From: Lentisphaeria bacterium UBA4640
GTDB taxonomy: Bacteria > Verrucomicrobiota > Lentisphaeria > Victivallales > UBA1829
DNA: 64,000 bases
Direction of reading: 5' to 3'
NCBI GenBank assembly: GCA_002405835.1
Contig: DHMO01000030.1
Span: 78,125 to 142,124, forward strand
Part shown: positions 8,631-16,100 of the stretch, one piece after another
Position numbering within the stretch: the stretch's first letter is position 1
Layout: each line of letters begins with the position of its first letter
Program-made: the position numbers and the translations under genes
Notes under the pieces: model-generated
Told to the model about the DNA's origin: nothing
The model's database searches: none
What the model saw: only the letters and a program-made list of their open reading frames with translations

Positions 8631-9809
8631 ATGCAGGATCTTGAATCAAGAATCAGAGCGGAAAGGGCGGCGGAGAACAGCGCGTTTTCCTCCGGCTTCG
8701 AAACGCTCAACAAAAGCCTCAAGGCGGTGTTCACCCTCCTTGTCGCGGCGATTGCCGTGCTGCTGGTATGGTTCTTCATATTCAGCGGCTTCTTCACCGT
8801 TCAGCCCGATACCGCCGTGCTGACCTTCCAGTTCGGAAAATTCCAGAAGGTCTGCACGGAAAGCTGGCACTGGGTGTTTCCCTACCCGGTCAGTCAGACC
8901 GTGAAGGTGAAAACGAGTCCTTTCAGCATTGAAACATCTTCGTTCATGCCGGCGAACAAAGCGCTCATCACGAACCGCAAAGAGGCGATGGGCGGCGCTC
9001 CCGATGCCCTCAAGCCGGGAATCGACGGCTACCTCCTCACCGGAGACGCCTGCATCGTTCACACCGACTGGAAGATGACCGCCCGCGTCGTCGACCCGGA
9101 ACGCTACTACAAAACGTGCATGACGCCGCTCAATCCGGAGAAGGCGGATGACGTCATGACTGCTCCCGACGGCGAACGCCGTGGAACCCGCGGACCGCAG
9201 ACTCTGCTCCGCGCCGTGCTTGACGACTGCGTTCTTCGCGTTACCGCCGGATGGAACGTCGACGGCATTCTCTACAACAACAACAGCAGCGCTTCGAAGT
9301 ACCAGAAGACGGTTGAAACGATGGTGATGAAGCGTGTCGCCGATCTCCGCATCGGAGTGGAAGTTCTCCGCGTTGATCTTGAGCTGAAGAGTCCGCCTCC
9401 GCAGACGATCAATGCATTCGACAATGTTCTGCATGCCCAGCAGCAGAGCAGCGCGGCAATTCAGAAGGCGGAAGCCTACAAGATCGAACAGCTCGCTCTT
9501 GCACAGTCGGAATCGGACCGCATCATTTCCGAGGCGGACAGCTACCGCAAGCGCGTCGTTTCCGACGTTTCCGCGGATGCCGGTTATTTCAAGAGCATTC
9601 TCGCCGAATACAGGAAGAGTCCGGATACGGTAACCGTAACGCTCTTCTCGCAGGTGATGGCGGAGGCAATGGGGAAAGTCAAGGATAAATTCATCGTCAA
9701 CTCCATCGGCGGCGGCCGTCAGGAGCTCCGTCTCAAGCTGAATCCCGAACCGCTGACCGCCAAAGAAAAGAAAGAGGCGGAAGAAAAGAATGAGGAGGCA
9801 AAGAAATGA
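8631..9809 (+). CDS. second HflK-like SPFH protein
   Basis: A 392-residue protein with one N-terminal membrane helix (about 35-58), then SPFH sequence (FTVQPDTAVLTFQFGKFQK and SWHWVFPYPVSQTVKV) and a helical C-terminus (AQQQSSAAIQKAEAYKIEQ, then SESDRIISEADSYRKRVV). An insertion before residue 150 (NRKEAMGGAPDALKPGIDG) is unlike standard HflK. The last ~25 residues are charged (KEKKEAEEKNEEAKK). It starts 11 bases after the HflC-like gene and its stop overlaps the ATPase start (ATGA), so production of the ATPase is probably coupled to it. Confidence 0.8.
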   Translation: MQDLESRIRAERAAENSAFSSGFETLNKSLKAVFTLLVAAIAVLLVWFFIFSGFFTVQPDTAVLTFQFGKFQKVCTESWHWVFPYPVSQTVKVKTSPFSIETSSFMPANKALITNRKEAMGGAPDALKPGIDGYLLTGDACIVHTDWKMTARVVDPERYYKTCMTPLNPEKADDVMTAPDGERRGTRGPQTLLRAVLDDCVLRVTAGWNVDGILYNNNSSASKYQKTVETMVMKRVADLRIGVEVLRVDLELKSPPPQTINAFDNVLHAQQQSSAAIQKAEAYKIEQLALAQSESDRIISEADSYRKRVVSDVSADAGYFKSILAEYRKSPDTVTVTLFSQVMAEAMGKVKDKFIVNSIGGGRQELRLKLNPEPLTAKEKKEAEEKNEEAKK

Positions 9810-11767
9810 GCTGCTGCTGCGGACATGACCACGATCATGATCATCACCACGAGGACGCCTCGATCTGCGTTTGCGGACAGCCGATGGGGGAGGGTGTCGG
9901 ACACTCCCGCTCCATGGGCCGCGCCGGATTCGCCGTCGCCGGCGGTTTCCTGATATTGAATTCTTTCCTGCTCGAGTGGCTTTTCCCCGCGCAGGAATTC
10001 GCTTCCGAACTCAGCGCCGTGCTCGGTGCAATCGTTCTTGCACTCCCGATTATCTGGGCGGCAATCAAGGACCTCTGCGCCGGACGCGTCTACATGAACG
10101 AGCTCGTCGCGATGGCGCTGCTCGCGGCGTTCGCGGGCGGAGTCTTCCGCGAGGCCGGAATCATCGCATTCTTCCTGCTGATTACAATCATTATCGAAAC
10201 GCGCACCGCATCGGGCGCCCAGCGTTCCATTGAGGACCTGATCCGCCTGACGCCGCACACCGCGCGCAAACTGGTTGACGGCGATTTCGTTGAAACGGAA
10301 GTGCTCGATCTTCAGCTGGGCGACATCATCAATGTCCGTCCGGGCGAAAACTTCCCGATCGACGGCGTGATCGTCAAGGGACAGAGCGCGGTCAACCAGG
10401 CGTCGATCACCGGCGAATCGCTCCCCGTCGACAAGGGCGCGGGCGATGAAGTTTACGCCGGAACCATGAACCTTTCCGGCGCAATCGACGTCAAGGTTAC
10501 GAAAGTCGGCAACGACACCACGCTCGGCAAGGTCAAAGAGATGATTCTCGCCGCCGAAACGAGCAAGACTCCGATGGTGCGCATCATCGACAAATACGCC
10601 GGGTTCTACACACCGACGATTCTCATGCTTGCGGCGCTTACCTGGTGGTTCTCCGACGGCGATATGAACCGTGTGATTACGCTCATGGTCATTGCATGTC
10701 CCTGCGCTGTGGTTCTCGCGACTCCGACCGCTGTGGTCGCCGCGATTGCAGCCGCGGCGCGTCTCGGAATCCTCATCAAGAATGTCGCGCACCTGGAACT
10801 TGCCTCCAAAGTCCGTTGTTTTGTGTTCGACAAAACCGGAACACTGACGAAAGGCGAGCTGGAAGTTGCGCGTCTGAAACCGGTTGACGGCGTGGAGCCG
10901 GCGGAACTGCTCAAAACGGCGGTTTCCGTTGAAATCGCCAGCAACCACCCGACGGCGCTTGCGCTGCAGCGTCTGGCCAAAGAAGTGGGAATCTCGCCGG
11001 AGAAGGGCGAATCCTACGAGGAACTGCCCGGCAAGGGTGTTGAGGCGATGATCGGCGGCGTCAAATGCATGGTCGGCCGTCCCGCCTGGATTTCCGCTCA
11101 GAACATTGCGCTTCCGCATGACGAGAGCGAGGTCGAGGGGATGAGCGTTGTGGTGATCGTGCGCAACGGCAAGTCGATCGGCTGGGTCGGGTTCCGCGAC
11201 CAGATCCGTCCGGAAGCCCCGGAAATGGTGAAGGGACTGAAGGCGGAGGGTATCCGCCAGTGCGCAATGGTCACCGGCGACCGCACGGCGGTTGCGACGA
11301 CGGTTGCGGCAAAAATCGGAATTGATGATTTCCGCGGCGACTGTCTGCCGCAAGGGAAAGTGGAATACGTGGAACAGGCGAAGAAGAACGACATTGTGGC
11401 GTTCGTCGGCGACGGTGTGAACGATGCGCCCGCGCTTGCCGCCGCAGACCTGAGCATTGCGATGGGTGCGATCGGCAGCGACATTGCGATCAACAGCGCC
11501 TCGATAGCGCTTATGACGAACGACCTGCGCCGCATTCCGCTGCTGATTACGCTTTCCAGAAAATCTGCGTCGGTCATCAACCAGAACCTCGTGTTCGGTA
11601 TGCTGTTTGTGATCTGCGGCATCATCCTTTCGGTGTTCGGACAGATGAATCCGGTTCTTGCAGCGGTGCTGCACACGGTCAGCACGCTGATTGTCATCTT
11701 CAACAGTGCGCGTCTGGTGAGAACCGGCGAGGAGATCACCCGCGCGGAAAATACCGCGAAACAGTAA
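9806..11767 (+). CDS. P1B-type heavy-metal-transporting ATPase
   Basis: A 653-residue cation pump. Visible motifs in order: actuator TGES, the membrane metal-binding motif CPC (Cys298-Pro-Cys300), phosphorylation site DKTGT (Asp342), the nucleotide-binding His-Pro (SNHPTALAL) and hinge GDGVNDAPAL. This is the P1B family, which exports copper, zinc, cadmium or silver. No N-terminal HMA domain is present; instead the first ~30 residues are rich in Cys and His (CCCGHDHDHDHHHED, then CVCGQ), probably a flexible metal-binding tail. Metal identity is not decidable by eye. It overlaps the upstream SPFH gene by 4 bases, an unusual setting for a metal pump. Confidence 0.9.
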   Translation: MSCCCGHDHDHDHHHEDASICVCGQPMGEGVGHSRSMGRAGFAVAGGFLILNSFLLEWLFPAQEFASELSAVLGAIVLALPIIWAAIKDLCAGRVYMNELVAMALLAAFAGGVFREAGIIAFFLLITIIIETRTASGAQRSIEDLIRLTPHTARKLVDGDFVETEVLDLQLGDIINVRPGENFPIDGVIVKGQSAVNQASITGESLPVDKGAGDEVYAGTMNLSGAIDVKVTKVGNDTTLGKVKEMILAAETSKTPMVRIIDKYAGFYTPTILMLAALTWWFSDGDMNRVITLMVIACPCAVVLATPTAVVAAIAAAARLGILIKNVAHLELASKVRCFVFDKTGTLTKGELEVARLKPVDGVEPAELLKTAVSVEIASNHPTALALQRLAKEVGISPEKGESYEELPGKGVEAMIGGVKCMVGRPAWISAQNIALPHDESEVEGMSVVVIVRNGKSIGWVGFRDQIRPEAPEMVKGLKAEGIRQCAMVTGDRTAVATTVAAKIGIDDFRGDCLPQGKVEYVEQAKKNDIVAFVGDGVNDAPALAAADLSIAMGAIGSDIAINSASIALMTNDLRRIPLLITLSRKSASVINQNLVFGMLFVICGIILSVFGQMNPVLAAVLHTVSTLIVIFNSARLVRTGEEITRAENTAKQ

Positions 11768-11782
11768 TTCAGGAGAGTTGAA

Positions 11783-12925
11783 ATGGGAAACGTTGTGGAA
11801 GCGGTCGGACTCATCAAGGAGTTCAAGGATTTCTGGAACCGTCCGAAGGCGAAAGCCGTCAACGATATTGATTTCGAGGTCCGGGAAGGCGAAGTGCTCG
11901 GTCTGCTCGGTCCGAACGGCTCGGGAAAATCCACCACGGTGAAAATGCTGCTCGGTCTGCTCTATCCGACAGCCGGCCGTCTCACCGTCTTCGGCCGTTC
12001 CCCGCGCGACGTCGATACCAAGAAGATGATCGGCTATCTGCCCGAGGAGACGTATCTTTACAAGTACCTCACGGCGGCGGAGACGCTTGATTTCTTCGCG
12101 TCGCTCTTCAACCTTTCCGCCGCGGAACGCAAGCTCCGCACGGAGCAGCTGCTCGACATGGTCGGTCTGTCGCACGCCCGCAACCGCCAGGTCGGCGAGT
12201 TCTCGAAAGGCATGGCGCGCCGTATCGGTCTCGCGCAGGCGATGATCAACGACCCCGCGTTCCTGATACTTGATGAACCCACCTCCGGGCTCGACCCGAT
12301 CGGCTGCAAAGAGGTCAAGGACCTCATCCGTCTGCTCAAAAAACGCGGGAAAACCGTTATCGTCACCAGTCACCTGCTCGGCGACGTGGAGGATGTCTGT
12401 GACCGCGTCATGATTCTGTACGGCGGCAAAATCCGCGCGCAGGGACCGATCAGCGAACTGCTTACGGTCAAAGGTTCCAGCCGCCTCACCATGTCCGATC
12501 TGCCTGATGAGGCAATAGACCAGATTGTCTCCGTCATCAAAAAGAACGGCGGAACGTATACGCTGGATCATCCGCGCATGAGTCTGGAAGATTTCTTCCT
12601 CGACGTTGTGAACAAGGCGAAACGCGAGAGCGTGGAGACTTCCGGTGCGACTTCGGGCGGGGAAATCGCGGATTATCTTTCCGGCGGCGTTGATTCCAAA
12701 GAGAAACTTGAAGTGCTTGCCGGACTCAAGAAGCCGGAGCCGCCGAAACCGGAACCGGTCAAGGCTGAACTGCAGGTTGATGAACTGCGTCTGACCGCTC
12801 TTGAATCCGACGATGCTCCGAAACCGGAGCCGGAGGATGCAAAAGAGCTCAACGCCGCAAGGGAACAGCTCAATGAGGCGAATCAGAAGCTCAAAGATCT
12901 TCTCTCCGGAAAAAAAGATCTGTGA
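11783..12925 (+). CDS. ABC transporter ATP-binding protein with acidic C-terminal extension
   Basis: A 380-residue protein. The ATPase core (about 1-230) has Walker A (GPNGSGKST), the signature in GEFSKGMARRIGLAQ, Walker B (LILDEPTSGLDP) and the switch His in VTSHLLGD. It resembles the CcmA/NatA group that works with ABC-2 permeases. About 100 residues follow that are not part of the fold: Pro, Lys and Glu repeats (KKPEPPKPEPVKAEL) and then a predicted coiled coil (LNAAREQLNEANQKLKDLL). The tail may bind a partner. It starts 15 bases after the ATPase gene and the permease gene follows at 15 bases, so one operon is clear. Confidence 0.88.
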   Translation: MGNVVEAVGLIKEFKDFWNRPKAKAVNDIDFEVREGEVLGLLGPNGSGKSTTVKMLLGLLYPTAGRLTVFGRSPRDVDTKKMIGYLPEETYLYKYLTAAETLDFFASLFNLSAAERKLRTEQLLDMVGLSHARNRQVGEFSKGMARRIGLAQAMINDPAFLILDEPTSGLDPIGCKEVKDLIRLLKKRGKTVIVTSHLLGDVEDVCDRVMILYGGKIRAQGPISELLTVKGSSRLTMSDLPDEAIDQIVSVIKKNGGTYTLDHPRMSLEDFFLDVVNKAKRESVETSGATSGGEIADYLSGGVDSKEKLEVLAGLKKPEPPKPEPVKAELQVDELRLTALESDDAPKPEPEDAKELNAAREQLNEANQKLKDLLSGKKDL

Positions 12926-12940
12926 CGCGGAGGAGTTGAA

Positions 12941-14389
12941 ATGACTTCGTTTTCTGCCATTGTCAAGCTGACCTGCCGGAGTGCCGTGCGTTCCCATGTG
13001 TTCCAGTTCCTGCTGTTCGTGCTTCTGCTGGGCGTTCTGCTTGTGCCGAACACAATCAAAGGCGACGGAACCGCATACGGCTACATGCAGGTTTCTCTGG
13101 AGTACAGCTTCACGTTTATCACGGTCATGCTGATGCTTTCGGGCGTCTGGCTCGGCTGCCAGACCATGACTGCGGATGTGGAGGACTGCCGGCTGCACCT
13201 GATCGTCGTCAAACCCGTTTCCCGCTATGTCGTCTGGCTCGGAAAGTTCACCGGCGTGCTTGCCGTGCTTGCGGCGCTGCTGCTGATCTCTTCCGCCGTG
13301 GTTTACGGCTTTATTCTCTACCAGAGCGGCCGTCAGGATTTCCCGCCGGAGGAGCGCGCCCGCATGGAAAACGAAGTGCTCACCGGACGCCGCGCCTACC
13401 GGCCCGAACTGCCGGATGTGAAAGCGATTGCGCTCAAGGCGTTCAATGAAAAGAAGAATTCGCAGGGCGTGCTCATTTCGCAGGTGCTCACCGGAGATGA
13501 CCGCGCGAAGGCGATTGACGTCATATACCGTCAGATTGTCGCCGCGATGGCGGAAATTCCGGCGGGCAAGACCCGTTACTGGCTTTACAAGGGGCTTCCG
13601 GACAAGATTCCCGACGACAGCACGTTCTTCATCCGTTACCGCGCGTATTCAGGCATGGTCGATGTTCAGCAGAGTCAGGATCACGGTTACGGTGCGTGGG
13701 GAGCGGTGATCAATTATATCGAAAAGCCCGATCCGAAGACTTTGAAGCCCGGCGAAAAAGCACCGGATCCGGTGCCGGGCCAGGTCTATGAGTTGCGTAA
13801 GCCGGAACAGATTCTGACGGCCGCGATGAACGAATTTGAACTTCCCGCGGACGGAATCATTGCGAACGGCGAAGCGGTGATCGGGTTCACGAACCTGGCG
13901 CCAAACGGAAAACCGCTCGTCATTCAGGTGGCGGACGGTCCGACTCTGCTGCTCAAGGAAACCGGATTTTTTGCGAACTATGTGCGCGGCGTGTTCATGA
14001 TTTTCCTCGGCGTGACGGCATCGGTTCTGGTGGCGGTTTCGCTCGCGTCGTTCCTCTCCATGCCGACGGCGATTTTCATCACGATCTCGTATATGGCGTT
14101 CGGCTTCTTCGCGTCGTTCCTGATTTCGAGCGAGGCGACGTACGGCGGACTTGACATGCCGGCGATGGATCTTTACGGCTACTGGTTGGGACGCACTCTG
14201 CATTCTATGATTATTCCGCTTCAGAAGTTCGGCATATCGGACGCAATCGCGAACGGCGAACTCATCGAACTTTCGGTAATCGGTTCGGCGATTCTCTTCC
14301 AGATCGTGCTGAAAGGTGTTCCGCTCGCCCTGCTCGGAGCGTGGCTTTACAACCGCCGCGAGCTTTCGCTCGCCGCAATCCGGAGGTAA
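12941..14389 (+). CDS. ABC-2-type transporter permease
   Basis: A 482-residue membrane protein with helices near 17-35, 55-75 and 97-127, a large soluble loop (about 130-330, probably extracytoplasmic) and C-terminal helices near 345-370, 375-400 and 440-470. This is the ABC-2 permease layout with a big inserted domain. It is the expected membrane partner of the ATPase encoded just upstream. What is moved is unknown. GGAGGAG precedes the ATG, and the next gene starts 6 bases after the stop. Confidence 0.8.
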   Translation: MTSFSAIVKLTCRSAVRSHVFQFLLFVLLLGVLLVPNTIKGDGTAYGYMQVSLEYSFTFITVMLMLSGVWLGCQTMTADVEDCRLHLIVVKPVSRYVVWLGKFTGVLAVLAALLLISSAVVYGFILYQSGRQDFPPEERARMENEVLTGRRAYRPELPDVKAIALKAFNEKKNSQGVLISQVLTGDDRAKAIDVIYRQIVAAMAEIPAGKTRYWLYKGLPDKIPDDSTFFIRYRAYSGMVDVQQSQDHGYGAWGAVINYIEKPDPKTLKPGEKAPDPVPGQVYELRKPEQILTAAMNEFELPADGIIANGEAVIGFTNLAPNGKPLVIQVADGPTLLLKETGFFANYVRGVFMIFLGVTASVLVAVSLASFLSMPTAIFITISYMAFGFFASFLISSEATYGGLDMPAMDLYGYWLGRTLHSMIIPLQKFGISDAIANGELIELSVIGSAILFQIVLKGVPLALLGAWLYNRRELSLAAIRR

Positions 14390-14395
14390 AATATC

Positions 14396-15982
14396 ATGTA
14401 TTTCAGACGTTTCCGAATCTGGTTTTTCGCGCTCGCCGCGTTCGCTGTTCTCATCGGCGCGACGCTGCTTGTGCAGAAACGGCTCGACAATATCGTGAAG
14501 ACCGACAAGCTGGTCGATGAAGCCAGCATCGAGGGACTTCCTCCGACGGTCGCATTCACCACGGTTGCTCTCGGCGGTTTCCGCGGCGTTCTCGCGGATA
14601 TGCTCTGGCTCCGGACAAACGGACTCCAGCAGCAGGGAAAATACTTCGAGATGGTGCAGCTCGCATCATGGATCACCAAACTTCAGCCGAAGTTCACCGG
14701 TGCAACCGCCTATCTCGCGTGGAACATGGCATACAACATCTCTGTCACCTACACTTCCCCCGTCGACCGCTGGCGCTGGGTGCAGCGCGGAATTGAACTC
14801 ATCCGCGACGAGGCGCTCAACTACAACGCCAACGACCCGCTGCTCTACCGTGAGCTCGGCTGGATTTACCAGCACAAAATCGGCAACATGCTTGACGACG
14901 CCCAGCGTTATTACAAGTACATGATCTGCAAGGAGATGATGAAGGTCTACAACGGCGATTCCCCCGACTGGAAAGCGTTTGCCGCCGCGCCGAAAACCAT
15001 CTCCGAATTCCGCAGACTCCATGCGGATGACGCGAAGCTCTTTGACGCCGTCAAAGCCGCCGGATTCGAGAATCTGGAAGCTCTTTCCGCCGCGTTCCGC
15101 AAAGAGGGCGTCCTGCCGGAAAAACTCGCGGAATCGCTTGCGCCGGAAACGAAAAGCGAACTTGACACCTTCCTCCGTGCTCTCTGGCTGCGCGAGTATT
15201 ACAAGCTCCGTCCGGAAATCGTGCTGGAAATCAATCAGAAATACGGCGAACTCGACTGGCGTCTCTCCGATTCCTTCGCGATCTACTGGGCGACGCTCGG
15301 CATCATGTACAGTCCGAAGCGCGAGAGCATCGACTGCGACCGCATGATTACGCAGTCGCTGAAGGAGTCGTTCATTGCCGGCCGCATTCTGCTTCCGGGC
15401 AAGGAGCCGAGCATGAACTACATGCTCATCCCGAACCTCGGTATTGTCGATGCGGTTCGCGAAGGGTATCTTGACGCCTACAAGCGCAACGAAACGCTCA
15501 CCTTCAAGAGCGCGCTCGACAACTTCATGAAGAACGCCGCCGTAACGCTCTACAGCTACGGCAAATACGCAAAGGCGCGCGAATACTTCCGCCTTATCCG
15601 CAAGGAACGGCGCGGCGATCCGCGGTATCAGGATTTCGACACGTTCATTCTCCGCGAATGGACCGAGGACATCAAGGACGGCAGTTACAAGCAGGTCCAC
15701 GAGCTGATCAGCGGTCTGATCTTCCAGAGCTGTCTGCTGCTCGGTTACGACGATGAGGAGGGCGCGTCCGCGCATCTGAAACTCGCGGAGATCGCCTACA
15801 ACCGTTTCCAGAAGGAGTTCGACGACGAGAAGGGACGTGTGCGTCTCCCGCCGTTCGATATGATGAAGACGGAGATTGCGCGCAGTGTCGTTCAGAACTT
15901 CCCCGCCATCGGCGAACGGGTGAAAGCCTACATTTCCGCTGCGCAGGTGGAGAAATCGGAGAAGGCGGAAGCTCCGAAGTAA
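14396..15982 (+). CDS. membrane-anchored TPR-like protein, unknown function
   Basis: A 528-residue protein with one N-terminal membrane helix (about 8-26) and an all-helical rest. Several stretches look like tetratricopeptide repeats (TAYLAWNMAYNISVTY, then DPLLYRELGWIYQHKIG, and later AKYAKAREYFRLIRKER). The sequence GLPPTVAFTTVALGGFRG after the helix, followed by ADMLWLRT, seems conserved in relatives linked to ABC-2 transporters, though I cannot name a family. Last gene of the operon, it may be an assembly or substrate-holding partner of the ABC transporter. Confidence 0.65.
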   Translation: MYFRRFRIWFFALAAFAVLIGATLLVQKRLDNIVKTDKLVDEASIEGLPPTVAFTTVALGGFRGVLADMLWLRTNGLQQQGKYFEMVQLASWITKLQPKFTGATAYLAWNMAYNISVTYTSPVDRWRWVQRGIELIRDEALNYNANDPLLYRELGWIYQHKIGNMLDDAQRYYKYMICKEMMKVYNGDSPDWKAFAAAPKTISEFRRLHADDAKLFDAVKAAGFENLEALSAAFRKEGVLPEKLAESLAPETKSELDTFLRALWLREYYKLRPEIVLEINQKYGELDWRLSDSFAIYWATLGIMYSPKRESIDCDRMITQSLKESFIAGRILLPGKEPSMNYMLIPNLGIVDAVREGYLDAYKRNETLTFKSALDNFMKNAAVTLYSYGKYAKAREYFRLIRKERRGDPRYQDFDTFILREWTEDIKDGSYKQVHELISGLIFQSCLLLGYDDEEGASAHLKLAEIAYNRFQKEFDDEKGRVRLPPFDMMKTEIARSVVQNFPAIGERVKAYISAAQVEKSEKAEAPK

Positions 15983-16012
15983 AAATCTTTTGGACAATAT
16001 TGCGTTTTTTGC

Positions 16013-16063
16013 CCCGAAAATCCGCTTTCCGGACGATTGTCCAAGCGGATTTCGCATTTCGGG
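16013..16063 (+). terminator. hairpin ending the SPFH/ATPase/ABC operon
   Basis: A perfect 10-bp stem (AAATCCGCTT 16018-16027, AAGCGGATTT 16043-16052) with an inner GGAC/GTCC pair in its loop, and outer pairing CCCGAAA / TTTCGGG (16013-16019, 16057-16063). The T tract after the inner stem is short, so termination efficiency is uncertain. Confidence 0.5.
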
Positions 16064-16065
16064 TG

Positions 16066-16071
16066 TATAAT
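16066..16071 (+). promoter_or_regulatory. -10 box before the 819-residue protein gene
   Basis: A perfect TATAAT lies 29 bases before the ATG at 16101. The best -35 match (TTGTCC, 16037-16042) is 23 bases away, which is too far, so an activator or a different -35 would be needed. Confidence 0.4.
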
Positions 16072-16100
16072 ATATGCGTAATCAGACAAGGAGAACGCAT

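Noticed and set aside
9719..13198. A 1159-codon open frame on the minus strand, opposite the SPFH and P-type ATPase genes
   Set aside because: It is antisense to well-supported genes, shows no recognisable domain and arises from the GC-rich codon bias of the plus-strand genes. The same holds for the long minus-strand frame at 60383-62722 opposite mutS.
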